Assembly: GCA_002685535.1 (NCBI GenBank)
Contig: NYXK01000209.1
Coordinates: 1 to 46,108 of the forward strand
Source: Deltaproteobacteria bacterium
GTDB lineage: Bacteria > SAR324 > NAC60-12
Direction of reading: 5' to 3'
Length of the DNA stretch: 46,108 nucleotides
Part shown: in pieces, positions 1-12,000 of the stretch
Layout of the letters: the number at the start of each line of letters is the position of its first letter
How positions within the stretch are numbered: the stretch's first letter is position 1
Position numbers and translations under genes: made by a program
Notes under the pieces: model-generated
Told to the model about the DNA's origin: nothing
What the model saw: the letters and a program-made list of their open reading frames with translations, nothing else
Database searches by the model: none

Positions 1-109
1 AGTTGTTGTCACAAAGGTATCAGAGTTTCCATTTCAGCGTTCGCACTATATATTTAGCAACTACGTCATGCTCCTGTTTTCACACATCGTCTGATAACAC
101 TCGTGATAA

Positions 110-1774
110 TCAAACTGCTGCCAGCTTGACCATCAACTTTGGCTTTTGCACAAAACCAAACACCTTCACCTCCTTCAACCAGGATCTGCTTTCCTCCGCC
201 AGCTCAAGGTCGAATTTGAAGACCAATTTCGCAAGTATGATTTGCATTTCCATCAAAGCAAAATTCTTCGCAATACAGTTCCGTGGACCAATGGAAAACT
301 AATCACAGATCAGGATGCTGCAGATTGCAGATCGAAGATAGTTCAAAGACTTACTGGTTGCATTGCTTGGCGATCATCAGTTTGGAATTCTTCTGTGACT
401 TTTGAAAGCCATCGTTCAGGACGGAACTCCGTAGGTCTATTGAAGTTTTGATCAGACAGGTTAGAAGCATATATGTGAACACCGACGCTGATGTCTCCAG
501 GGACGAATTGCCCTCCAATAACACAGCCCTCTGGTGGTGTAATACGTCGGAGATTGCCTGGCAAGGGAGGAGACATACGCAATGATTCTTTGATGACTGC
601 AGACAGAAACGTGATCTTCTGTACAGCGTTTGCATTGATCTCATCCGTGATTTTGAACTCTAATCGAATTTCTGATTTGAGGGTCGAGAGGGCGCTTGGG
701 TTACTAAGCAGATGGTATAGCATCCCCGAGACAACAGTTGCCATTGTTTCTGCACCTCCAACAAGCATGACTCGACAGGACTCAAGGAGTTCAGCAGAAC
801 TCAACTTGCCATTCGATAGGAACGGTTCGATGTTAGATATTCTATACATGTTAGCTAACCTCTGGAACTGGAGTCGCTATGAGAGATATTACGTACAAAT
901 CTACATAGGAAGCATTTGGAGATCCGAGGCGCTTCTCAAGTCTCTCTTGCGTCATGATGCGATGAGAGCCTTCAGCATCTCTCATGTCCTTCGGAACGAA
1001 CCACTTGACGATATCCGTAAGTGGCCACAACTTCTGAGCCATACCAAGGAGAGCTGCTCCGGCAACCCAGTCGTAGAGTATCTGGATCCATTGCTAAAGA
1101 ACTGATTAGCGGAGTCTGTGCGCCCGGCAGAGGGACCAACACGTAAATCGGGGCTGTGAAGGGATTCAAACGAATCGCTGAACATCAGATCTCCGATAAT
1201 ATCGAAGCAGACAAGGTTGAACCATTTACACATGTCAAGGGGCTCCATTGTGTGCTCTTGTAACTTGATCACCAGCTGATCGACATATTTGACCACAGTA
1301 ACTTCCTGATCTCGCAGACTCTTGTCGCAGAACGCGTGCGAAAATACTCGTCTATGGCAAGTTAGCAGTTGGAAAGCTCTCTGTGGAGCGTTCAACATGC
1401 CTCAGTCTACTGTGTTCGGCACCATCAGTCTCGAAAATTATCCCACTCACTCCAGTCGAAGGTGGAAGAAACATGTGTTCTTTATGAAGCTGTGATCTTT
1501 TGGTTGGCTTTGCATAAATGTCATTCCATGCGTCAGTGGTGGTGAATGATAGTTCGTTAGGTGCTAGGCGAACAACTGGTCCATAACGGTTATGGAGTTC
1601 AAGAATCTTGAACGGAAGTCTGCCCCGGAAAAGGTAGTAAGTCTGGGGAAGTTGGCTAATTGCCCATAATCTCGGTCCAGGAAACTTGGAGAGCGGGTGG
1701 TAGAAGGCTCGGTAAGTCGCGAAGCACAAGGAAGAGAGAGCCAGGAAGATGGCGAGAACCAGGAAGAACGCCAT
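110..1774 (-). CDS. cytochrome P450 monooxygenase (CYP65/trichothecene C-15 hydroxylase-like), five exons
   Basis: Heme-thiolate monooxygenase anchored in the ER membrane; substrate unknown. Exons on the minus strand: 1774-1401, 1351-1141, 1093-897, 841-355, 298-110 (485 aa). An N-terminal membrane helix (about residues 2-20) is followed by the hinge HPLSKFPGPRLW. The I-helix shows GGAET, the ExxR helix is KESLR, the PERF region is FRPERW, and the heme loop FSIGPRNCIA starts the last exon with Cys431 as iron ligand (Ala replaces the usual Gly after the Cys). The stretch HSRLRRVFSHAF and CFDIIGDL are typical of the CYP65-like fungal group. All joins keep frame; three introns have clear branch sites (GCTAAC or CTAATC). 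The first intron (1400-1352) begins with GC, not GT. Length and motifs indicate an intact enzyme. The exact CYP family is tentative. Confidence 0.93.
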
Positions 1775-2684
1775 TGGAGTAAACGCAGCCCAAACTTTGA
1801 GAGGTTTCAGAGGTCGTGCAAAAATGTGATTTGAGGGAAGGACTCCGATTGGGGTAGACTCCGATTGTTCCTCGATTTTCTTTGGGATGGGAAGTTTTCT
1901 CCTTGGATACGATTCGCCTCGACTGCTTTGAAGTCATAAAGGTCCAAATCATTGGGAAGGACAATATGGAGGCATAGACAAGTACCAAGACCAACAACAG
2001 CGGGAAGTGTTGGTCTCGCGATATCGACGTGCAGTCACTGTCCAGGCGATGCACAGTTGCCCTTTTCCGTTGGCCATTCAACCCAGTGTATCTGTTCAAG
2101 TTATGTAAACTCGCTTTGAAGCTCTTTCCCTTATCACCAATTTCAGCAGCTTCTTTCGAATCGCATCGCTTACAATTTCCCTCCGCACTGTTGTTGGATG
2201 AGAAGTTCGCTCAGAAGCAAGGGGCGAGGAAGGTGCTTGGAACGCAGAAGCAGGTTGCTTAGACGATCAAGAGAGGCTTCAAGTCCGATCCCGGTGCTAA
2301 GTTCAAGACGCAATTGCGAATCAATTTCAAGCGCTTACAGCGGAGAAAAAAGCCTCTCACTGGGAAGAGCTGCTTGCATGCTTTCTTATTCCTTACTTGT
2401 TGCTGTTTGGTCCGTGCCCAGTCGCTTCCCTCTTGATTTCAGTCCAGTGGCCTATCGTCGACCTCGGCAAGTACGAAGTGCTGTACCCAGAAGTCTTTCC
2501 ACTTCACTGTGCCTTCCTATTACCCCAGCGGCGAAGTTTTTCGTGGGTCAAGCCAGTTTGACGAAGTGGCGGGATCCCTTGGTCACCATGGAAATTATAC
2601 CAGTTTGGAAAAGGCGCTTCGTCCTTTGATCTTACCCCGGGCTGGGAGGCTCTGTTCCACACCATACTATATTATAGGAGTACT

Positions 2685-2769
2685 AGTCCGAATTCTATGC
2701 CCTATACCAAAGGACAGAACCATTGTCCTGTACACCACCCTAACAATATTCGTTGTAATAATTCGGACT
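2685..2769. repeat. short inverted repeat enclosing 65 bp
   Basis: AGTCCGAATT at 2685-2694 is the exact reverse complement of AATTCGGACT at 2760-2769; outside the arms ACT is also shared with one extra base. The enclosed segment is AT-rich. It could be the remnant of a small miniature inverted-repeat element, or chance. Confidence 0.3.
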
Positions 2770-3162
2770 GAGTCCTAGCGCTAATATTTCGTACCCAACT
2801 GGTAAGCGGGAGCGTGTGCTAAAAAATTTGGGCACCTTGATTTTATCTATCCCATCCCTGATGGCTGAGTCTGAGTCTATCTATTGAGCACACTGCTTCA
2901 TGGCCGATTCAAAGTCGCGGCATTTCCTGTTTGCAGACATGACATGGCGAGACGAGGTAGTGCAAATTCTCGCTTAGCAGAACATCAACATCCACGTAAA
3001 CAAATGCCATGCATCGTCAGAACGAATGGGAAAAAAACTACCAACGCACCTTAAGAACAATTGATGGAAGAGTTGGAGGAAAAGACAAAAGAACACCCTG
3101 CACTGGGTGCAGGTAGAAAGAAACCCTCGCTGAAGTGAGGATTTACTTTTCGAACGCAGGAT

Positions 3163-3231
3163 TGGCGATTTTTACCGTCGGCGCCGGGGTGGAGGTTTGC
3201 GGTAGTGGCGATTTTTATCGTCGGGCGCCGG
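3163..3231. repeat. imperfect direct repeat, two copies of about 25 bp
   Basis: The segment TGGCGATTTTTACCGTCG followed by GCGCCGG (3163-3187) recurs as TGGCGATTTTTATCGTCG followed by GGCGCCGG (3206-3231), with one substitution and one inserted G. The copies start 43 bp apart. No gene overlaps them. Confidence 0.6.
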
Positions 3232-4184
3232 CTGTGCAATTGCTAGTGATTATACCGATTGAGGAGAGCAGATACAACTTACGAAGGACGTATGCGGGGT
3301 TTTGCGAGCTGAGGTTTGTGTTATTTCGTTATATGAAGGCGGTCGATTTTTGTGGGGCTTTCGGGCTGGGTAAGCGAAGTGGATGGGGATTTGGATAAGG
3401 AAGGCATCAGTTTAGCGCCTGGCGGCCATATGAGATTTGTCTGTTGTCGATCTAAGGACTGCTTCATGGACTGTGCAGATTAAGGCCTGTGTGTGTTAGC
3501 AGCTTCTTGCAGCACACGATGCAACTGAAGCCGCTCTGCAATAACGAGGCCGGCTCAATCGTGTTGGAGCCGGGGAAGGACTCAATTCAAGATGAGAACA
3601 TAGTTGCGCATGAGGCATAATATAAAAACCATCCATAGGAATCGACGCATTGCCAGTCCTGTGTCTTGTGACGATAGCTGAGACTAGTGGACTGTTGGGT
3701 ATGACAGAAAAGGCCAGTGGAAGGAAGAAGGCATCAAACAGAAATGGAAAGATTTCATTATTTTGAATACTTGATCTGAGACTCAACTGCAAATGCAGTT
3801 CGCGCAGGGAAAGACAACCGAAATACAAACTCGCTTCTCATACTTTTGCCTCGTCATCGAAAGATAGGAGGTGGCTCGCTTAAAAAAAGCAAACAAAGCT
3901 GAGTCGCAAACGATGGCTTTTCGGCATGAACATTGCGATGCCTGCGTCTGCGATTACTGAGCAAGAAAAAAGAAATCTGCTAGAAATATGCGATAGGCAA
4001 TTGAACGAGAGAAGTCGATTACTTCCAACCAGTAATAGATAGAAGAAATTATGATACCCAGAATCCCCTGATCTCCAATCGCATTATCTCGTCATCATAG
4101 AACATTAGATTACGAGACCCACTCAGTACTCATTATAGAATAAGCTTCGCCAAACAATCCCCCCGATCTCTCCCCACCCCGCGC

Positions 4185-4916
4185 TTACAACGCAAAGAAG
4201 GCCAGGAACAGACCGGCGATACCTCCAGCGGACACGAGAATAGGGCCGCTGGCAGCATTTGTTGTTGATGTTGGGGCAGCAGTGCCAGCGGCAGTTCCGT
4301 CGGATCCTGCAGTTGACTATCAGCTCCATGTCTCATACTCAGATACAATATCAGCCCAAAACTCACCAGTTGACTGAGCACCACTACCAGTAGTTTGAGA
4401 CCCACTTCCCCCAATTGACTGGCTATTCGAACCGCTGCCAGTCGTCTGCGCGCTCACGCTGGTCGTTCCGGTTCCAACAGAGACAGGTCCGACAGTGCTG
4501 GCGAGGTAGTAGGAAGTGATACAGTTGGCAACGCATGTGTTGTATTGGTCGGTTTGGGACTTGCTTCCATCACCTACTGGGCATGCGGAGATACAAGTGT
4601 AAGTTTGGTTGACTTGGACCGAGTTTGGATGGGCTCCACCAACGCACTTTGGGAAAGTTAGCATAGAACAGCAGCTTGTAAATCTTCAAGCAACTTTGAG
4701 GTTTGAGGGACTAAAGGTTTCAGGAGGGTCTGGACTTACGGCTGCGCGGCAGTTGACATCGGCAGGATTGCATGCTGCGAGACAGGTGGCTTGTGGTGAA
4801 GTATCGACGCTGGTGATTGTTGCGGCGGGAGTTGTCGTAGTGTTTGCGTCTTGACGGACGACGAGCTCGGCAGATGCAATGCTCAACAGAGCAAGAAGAA
4901 TGGTTGAAGTCTTCAT
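4185..4916 (-). CDS. secreted Cys-rich, Ser/Thr-rich protein, probably GPI-anchored
   Basis: Small surface protein of 192 aa; function unknown. Exons on the minus strand: 4916-4740, 4646-4367, 4306-4185, with donors GTAAGT and GTGAGT, acceptors AAG and CAG, and a TGCTAAC branch site in the first intron. Residues 1-16 form a signal peptide ending at ASA. Eight cysteines follow between about residues 45 and 104 in a paired pattern (CLAAC, NC, AAC, CISAC, CVANC), then a Ser/Thr/Gly-rich stretch that should be heavily O-glycosylated. The C terminus has a small-residue omega-site region (NAASG) and a hydrophobic tail ending LFLAFFAL, the pattern of a GPI-anchor signal. Cell-wall protein or effector-like surface protein are both possible. 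No named domain is recognised. Confidence 0.85.
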
Positions 4917-6119
4917 ATCAAAAATATAAGGATAGATGGTCTCGGTAGATCAAGGGAGTATGCAAGAAGAAGATATATCTGCAGTATAGAAGCGACAGAC
5001 GAAGTGATGATTGAAGCTGTTGAACGAGCGTGAATATACCGAGGACAGAAAAATGGCAGAGAGAAATTTGGGGAAAGGGAAAGAAAAGAAGTCCTCGATC
5101 GTCGACGTTCAGGCCTCGTATTTATTACTTAATTTCGGGGCACAATGCCAAGGTGACGCACTGGAGGGACGCGTCGAAATAGCGCGTCTTTCCTTGGACG
5201 GATCGCGCCACCATCGCCTTTCCCACTTGGAATTCCCCCGTAGTTTGTGGGGTAATTACTTAAAATAGTGTGGCTCAGGCCCGACTGAGCGCTGGGGGCG
5301 GCTTGCACTGTCCTCATCAGGAATGGTTGGAATGTCTCCTTTGAAGAAGGAATTGTTGGTCATTTCAATCGCTGGGCAGATGTTTGGGAGTTTTGCGACT
5401 CCGTATGATTGGTTGGATGACGATTTACCTCGTGTTATCGATTGGCACTCCGAGACACAGCATGTGAACCAGAGTGGCAGACGAGAATTCTTTTGATGCT
5501 TACGAAAAGCGATTCTTTCAAGCCAGATCGGTGGTTGAGAGCCGTGTGCCCAGAACTGCAACTAAGCAATTTTCTCAACAGCCCAACAAGCTTGGTTCGT
5601 GCGAGCTTGTTAACTCATTGTAGCCTAGTGATTCAAATATCCCCGTGCTCACTAGACCATAAAGGAAGCGGACCTTCGAATAGGTAAATTCTGCTCAAAA
5701 CTCTTCTGAGGATCAAAAAGCGACGACTCGAAACTGTGCCAGAATTATCGTCATCGGATAATTTTGCGATAAGTCGGGAGATTTTGAAATTCGCAAGGAG
5801 CGAGTCGTCCCTAGAAATGCTACATTCATGTCCTCGGAGTCAGCAAGCAACATTCTCGAGGCCTTCTTGCAGGTACCGATCGAATGCATAACTCAACAAT
5901 TTTACGATCATGCCTGCGATATTGCTTCCAAGGCCTCGCTTAGCGACCAGCAGCGATAACATTTAAGATCCCCAAGTATCAAGCTTGTTCCAACTTCCAG
6001 CGTTCAGAAGCTGAAGCTGATATACCACACAAAATCACAGTCCGCAAGCACCAGAGTCCCTTGCTTCCACCCAATGGATGCAATATCACCACCCTTGCCA
6101 GAATATTGCCCGTAAGCAA

Positions 6120-6130
6120 GGGGGGGGGGG
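6120..6130. repeat. homopolymer run of 11 G
   Basis: Eleven consecutive G bases in an intergenic region; the only G run of this length noticed in the window. Prone to length variation and to sequencing error. Confidence 0.9.
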
Positions 6131-6802
6131 CGATTAACAAGCGAGAGCCTTTTCGAAACTTTTAAAGACATGTGGTAATTTGCTGCGCCTGTAATCCCAT
6201 AGTATACTGTTGAAAAATATCAGAATATAGCGTAAGAAAATTGGCCTCTTAAAAAAGCTCCGCTTACATTGAGAACTGATGTTAGGACATAACTGAGTTA
6301 CTTGAAATCACTGACACATCGCCTGGTATGATTTGCTGAACGGATGCGACACTGCATCATTGAAAAACACACCCGCTTGAGCCACATGAGGCTTCATCAA
6401 ACAAGAGCTGTATCTGGGGACGCATTTTCGCATTGGGCGTTTTGAGAGCAGAAACATGGGCTGTTGTTCGAGGGAGATGAAGTTGACGATGTCTTTCAAA
6501 ATAATGTAAGCGAGGCCTTTTGCCTAGAAAGCACAGAGGGGTAGTAATGAAGACCAGGCTGCGAGCACAAGAAAGGTGCTTAAAGTTTTAGAAAAAAGAT
6601 AGGGTAGCGATAACGTGATTACTCTCTGTAACAACGATGACTTTCGTGATGAACAGCATCTATCGTTTGATTTCTAATCTCTGAGACTCTCGCTTCGCCA
6701 AATTCTTCAAGCCCAGCTTCCAAATTCTGATCTTAAGTCGTAGTCTTACAAGACCACATCACGAAGCCAGCTTTTCAAATTCTCACGTCCAACAATATCA
6801 TT

Positions 6803-6973
6803 ATGTCCACCACTAACGTCATCTTCGCATGCCTTATTCCACCACCCCTCAACCTCCCATCCAATCTCCTCATCCCGCACAACTACCGAGCTCTCCTATC
6901 TACCTTGGCACTCACCAAGCACAACTACCGATTCGTCCGTGTGTCCTCCATCCATAACCCACGACGCTGAAAT
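6803..6973 (+). CDS. possible small ORF, 56 aa, unknown
   Basis: An ATG at 6803 opens 56 codons ending in TGA at 6971-6973. The protein is hydrophobic and basic, with two HNYR motifs, and matches nothing I recognise. What supports it is codon use: most codons end in C (AAC, CTC, ATC, TAC, TCC, ACC), unlike the AT-rich surroundings and like expressed fungal genes. It has no signal peptide and no clear splice partner. It may equally be a chance frame in a C-rich stretch. Confidence 0.25.
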
Positions 6974-7404
6974 ACAACACTAGGTCATTCTCAATTTCCA
7001 ACTACCGCCAAATAATGGTAAGCAAACCAAGCGCATGACACCGGTAGATGGGAATACGCGGGGTCCCCACATCTTGGCGGGAGCCCCTGTTTATTAACCA
7101 GCTTTCAGCCTCATTCAGGGACCAGTAGTAATATTTCTAGAAGGGTTCTTCATAGTGGCCAAGAACTGTTTTGAGCACTCCTTGTCGTTACTGACTTTCT
7201 TTTTGTGTTTGGTAATTGGTGTTCAGGGAATTTAGTACTTGGAAGCGAGAATTGACGAGAAGACTGCTGACCTGGATGGATATTGTGTGTAGTATTACTA
7301 TTTCCGACTCAGGCTGTGTTCGCCAAAGTAATGCAATCGAACGTACCAGTGATATTATGAGAAACTGAATATGGGGGGACCACTGCACAAGAATGATGTA
7401 GAAG

Positions 7405-7412
7405 TATAAGTA
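7405..7412 (+). promoter_or_regulatory. TATA-like element upstream of the AA9 gene
   Basis: TATAAGTA lies 81 bp before the ATG at 7493, a usual distance for a fungal TATA box with a short leader. Sequence match only. Confidence 0.35.
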
Positions 7413-7492
7413 TGGCGGTCTTCTTCAGCTTCGTGTATGTCGAGAGAAAGCAGGAAGTCATCTCACTTCCCCCAACCCTCGAACCCTGTACG

Positions 7493-8545
7493 ATGAAGAC
7501 TCTATCTATCCTCGCCCTGGTGGCAGTTCCCTCTATTGTTGAAGGTCACTACATTTTCAACCGCCTAATCGTGAACGGGAAATCCATCGGCGGCGAGTAC
7601 GTACTTCCTCATTCGTTCCCATCCCGGTTCACCACCTCTACCAAACACAACATCCTATTTAAACTGACAACTCCCAACTTAGATACGCGTACACCCGCAA
7701 GAACAGCAATTCCTACAACCCCGCCTTCCCCTCCGAACTCCTCACCTCCCCGGACCTCCGCTGCAACAAGGGCGCCAAGGCCGGTTCCGTCTCAAAACCC
7801 TACACCATCACCGCCGGCGACAAGATCGGTTTCAAGCTCTTCAACAACGAGTTCATCGAACACCCCGGCCCCGGCTTCGTCTACATGTCCAAGTCCCCCT
7901 CCAGCACGCCCATCTCCAGCTATGATGGCTCCGGCGACTGGTTCAAGCTCTGGGAGAGTGGTGTGTGCAAGGGCAGTCCCGGCCAAGACGGCAACTGGTG
8001 TTTGTGGCAGAAAGATCGCATCGAGGTTACGGTGCCGGGAAATATCCCGCCTGGAGAGTATCTGGTTAGGGTGGAGCATATTGGGCTACATGAGGCGGAG
8101 AAGGGGAGGGCGCAGTTTTACAGTAGGTTGCTCTTTTTTCTTTCTCTTTTCTTCCTTTTCTTTGTTTTTGATTGGTTTGTGATTCGAGGTTTGGACCTGG
8201 ATTCGACTCGAGGTGTTGTTTGCTCGCTGTACTGGCTCGATCGGTGATTCGAATGGTCTGGGACGTGTCGAGGTCTCTTATGAAAAGCTCCTGAGCTGGT
8301 CATGATATCCCGGAAAAGACACCCTTTGGTTAACTGGAAGATCACATGCTGACTTTGCCGTCTTCTTTTTCATAGTTGAATGCTACGAGCTCAATATCGA
8401 AGGCCCTGGAGGCGGTACACCTGGACCACTAGTTAAGATCCCCGGGATATACAAAGCAGATGATTCGGGTATCAAGTACAACAAATGGGCGTCTAACCCA
8501 CCGCCATACATCATGCCTGGACCGAAGGTGTGGGATCTGTCTTGA
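7493..8545 (+). CDS. AA9 lytic polysaccharide monooxygenase
   Basis: Secreted copper enzyme that cleaves cellulose or related glucans oxidatively. Exons 7493-7596, 7683-8122, 8376-8545 (237 aa); the second intron is long (253 bp) with a TGCTGAC branch site. An upstream in-frame ATG at 7412 exists, but the signal peptide starts at 7493. Signal peptide residues 1-18, then His19, which becomes the N-terminal copper-binding His of the histidine brace. The second brace His is His95 in EHPGPGFVYM; the axial Tyr is Tyr181 in QFYIEC. Cys62 and Cys184 are placed as the family's conserved disulfide, and VEHIGLHEA corresponds to the family's conserved substrate-side segment. The domain ends near GPGGGTPGPLVKIPG with a short tail. 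No CBM1 module or GPI signal is present. Confidence 0.95.
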
Positions 8546-9080
8546 GTGAGATGGTGAGTGGATGTGGAAGGGTGTGAGAGTGAGAGAGAAGTGGGTGTAT
8601 GTGATGTCTTTCCGGGATGATGGTGAGAGAAGGGTAACCTTACGGTCGTTGTGTTTGGCCGCATGCGTGAGAGGGGACGGAATGCGAGGGTGGTTGATGG
8701 ACGGAGATGAGATGAGAAGTGAAGGTTATGTATGCAGTTTTCGTGGGACTACTCGCACTTTAACAAGCAAGAATCAAAAGACGAGGATTCTTAACGTCGG
8801 CATCTAAGCGAGGCTCAATCAACAAGCTCGCAAGTCACCGCGTTATAAATAATATCCAATGTGACTCAAGTGACAATTTAGATATTGTACCATTTGCCCA
8901 GATTATCTACACAGAACGTCGACATGCAAACATGTATGTATACCAACACCGCGCAATGCCATGCTATGCGACGCTACAAAGCTTGCTTGTCCATTACCAA
9001 TTCAAACATTCTCTTCACACAAATGTCGACTTCTCAGTCTCTTCCCAGACCTCCTCTCACCCACTCGGTACCATCGAGGC
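8546..9080. other. intergenic region between convergent AA9 and Nha1 genes
   Basis: Both flanking genes end here, so this is 3' untranslated and terminator sequence. No gene or repeat is seen. Confidence 0.7.
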
Positions 9081-12000
9081 TTACTTCTTCTCTCCTCTAA
9101 CCGGACTCTGCGCAAATCGAATCCCTCTACTCCTCGCCACAGGCGGCGGCACCCTCGGCGTATCATCATCATCACTATCCTCTCCATCGCCCGTTCCCCT
9201 ATCCAGCCCCAGCGCAGCCTCTCTCCTCCTCCTCTCTGCCGCAGTCTCACCTCCCCCTCTGCCATCATCATCCTCACCGTTCTCCTCGTCTCTCGAGCGC
9301 TCTCTACCCCTCTGCGCAGGCGTAACAGAATCCACGCCCTTCAAAGCCTGTTCTCTCCTCCGTCTCTCCGCTTGTGTTTCACCGGTACTATCCGCATGGG
9401 AAACACGGCGTGTTGCTTTCGGTTGAGAGGCTTTATTACCACCTTGCTCAGCAACTGATTTTGCACGGCGTTTCTGGCGATCGGATTCGCTCTCGCTACC
9501 ACTCTCCCTCATCTCATCGTCCTCTTCGATGGGAGCACCACGTCTACGCGCCATTTCAGCACCCACGGACTTAGCGGCGCCCTTGCCAGAAGCCATCTGT
9601 GGAGCTTTAGCGGTGAAGAGACGGCTGCTGCCAGGACTATCGGCGGAGGCGTCTTTACGGGCGAGATCTTTCATTGCTGCTGGGGCGTCGCTGCCGTCTA
9701 CGATGGCGGCGCGGGCTTTAGGATCGAGTGACTGGATTTCCTTGAGGAAATCGTCTTTGGTGAGACGGCGACCTGCTCCACCAATGGTGAAGCGGATGTG
9801 GCGGTCGTCGTCGTCGTCTCCGTTGCTCTCGGTGGATTTGCCTTTGTCGGGGCTTTCTTCGGTGTTGGGTCCTTTAAAGCCCCAGTTGCCTAATCTACCG
9901 AGGACGGATTCGTTATGATGCATTTCGGGTCGTGAGGATTCCCCGGCCTTTTGGGCATCACCGGGCTTCTTGGTAATACCTGTCCATGTGCCCATTCGAT
10001 TGAGCTCCTTCCGGACAGCACCGCCTGTACTTCCTTCTCCGCCTGTTTTCGGCTTGCTTGAAGGGATCTCGTAAGTCTTGACAACTTCTCCGTCTTCATC
10101 TTCGACAATAATCTGGGCAACGAGTTAGTACATAATTGATCCTGTAGAATGGACCACTTACTGTGTTTCCAAATTGGTATGCTAATGCTGGACCTCTCTT
10201 CTTAGGTGGTGCCTTTGCACCCTTTGGTCCACCTTCTTCATCTTCTGGCTCATTTTTGTGCCTCCAAACGCCCAACTTCTTTCTCAAATTCTTGTAACCC
10301 AAGCCAGAGGACTCGATATCTTCTTTGGTCTCCTTCACAGCCTTTTCTGCAGCCTCTTGTCTTTCCTTTCGAGTACGCGAGTCGATCTTGGTATCAACAA
10401 CCTCGCCATCTTCATCTTCAATGATAACATCGTCACCTTCTCGGAAGATCTCACGTCGGTCTGGCTCGTGCTCGGCTCTGGATCCATGGTACTTTCCCGT
10501 CTCTTCAGAGTCTCTGGACATAATCTGTTCCATCTCAGGATCATGTTGAACTTCACCAAGGTCACGTTCATTCTTTTCATTGTCCATATCCTTTTCAGCA
10601 TCTGGAGAATTTCCACCCGGTGTCAAAGTATCGGATGTGTTCTCGCTCAGATGCTCACTCTGGCTGCGTCGGACAGGGAAAATGGCCGACTGGCTGATGG
10701 GGCCTCCAGGACCAAGACCATCATCCCACTTCTTCTTCCGGCGGCGAGGGATGAGAGAAGAAGCTCGACTATTAGCTGGATTGTCTTCTTCTTTCTGGCG
10801 ACGAAGGAACTCTCTTGGCATTCCAATAGGCGGTAGGACTCCAGGAGGGAAGTTATCCATCTTCATTTCGTCAGCATCAGTCTCGGATACTGTAGACTTT
10901 GCTTGTGATCTTGACGTAGTCGCAATACGAGGAAGTCTGTTGAGCCATCCAGGACCGTCCACGTCTGTCGTATAAGACATGGTCAGATGCAATGTGTTGA
11001 TATGCTTGCCTAGTGTGAAAACTGCGATGGAAGAGCCGTGAACAATGATCGAGGAGATGACCAGGAAAGTAGTGATTGGCCATACAAGCGCAACAACCAT
11101 GTAATTATGAGCCTCGGGATCGGGGTATTCTGCCAATGGCGTAGTAGTTGTCGTCTCTAGTTCAGCTCGGGCTAAAATAGCAACAAATATGGCACCGACA
11201 CCGATTGGACCAAAGTGACCAGCAAAAAGAGCTTCTCGCCAACTCTTGATGTCCGGAATCAGTGGTTTCAATGCCAACATGATAGGTATTCTGCGGAAGA
11301 AAATGACGAATAGTGCGATGACAACCAGTCTCCAAGGGGTCAAGCCCAGAGCCGCATTGTTGTATTGCTCCCAAGGAATGATAGTGCCCAAGTAGACGAA
11401 GTAAGCCAAATTGATGAGTAGATCAATAACGTTGGAGACGTGTGACTCTTCGGTCTTTTGAGTAAACCAACCATCGTTAGAAAAGCCTACTCCAGCAGCA
11501 AAGCCGACAAGGAGATCATCAACTCCCAGAATACTACCAGAACCAGCGCAGAACAGTGCGAGGACGAAATAGAACACGAGGAAACTCTCTCTGTCCACAA
11601 GGTCATGCTTCTCAGCATACTTGATGCCATGTCTACCAATGTAGCCAATCATGAAGCCATAGAATGCGCCAAACACACATTCGTAGAGCACGGAGATGAC
11701 GATCCAGTGAAAGGCCACCTTTTCGGAGTCCGGTTTGTACTCAACCAGATAGAGAGCAAGGTATACGAAGGGAAATGCCATTCCATCGTTACATCCTGAC
11801 TCGGCTGACAGGAGATCTCGCAAATGTTTAGGGATCCGTTTGGCGAATTTTCCCTTTCCAACCACCGAACTGGCCAGCACGGGGTCTGTTGCAGTTACAC
11901 AAGCCGCGCAGACCAGAGCCTCAAGCCATGTGAGTGGCAGAACCATCCACCATATAAACAAGCTAGTTATCAACCAGCCAAATGTCATAACCGGCAGCAG

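Larger units (their letters stand above)
1775..4184. other. 2.4-kb region without a convincing gene
   Basis: No open frame here reads like a known protein. Between about 2200 and 2650 two or three frames are open at once (up to 143 codons on the plus strand), but none carries a recognisable motif or a believable start; it could be a decayed gene. The region holds a 10-bp inverted repeat (2685-2694 and 2760-2769) and a short direct repeat (3163-3187 and 3206-3231). The first few hundred bases upstream of 1774 must hold the promoter of the P450, but I see no distinct element. Confidence 0.5.
4917..7492. other. 2.6-kb intergenic region between divergent secreted-protein and AA9 genes
   Basis: Must contain the upstream regions of the GPI protein (left) and the AA9 gene (right). 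No long coding frame is convincing. It holds an 11-base G run at 6120-6130 and one small open frame of 57 codons (6803-6973) with strongly C-ending codons, listed separately. The rest shows nothing I can name. Confidence 0.6.

Noticed and set aside
8932-9918. Plus-strand frames of 129-165 codons opposite the nha1 tail
   Set aside because: Antisense to the charged antiporter tail; Ser/Pro/Arg-rich composition only mirrors it.
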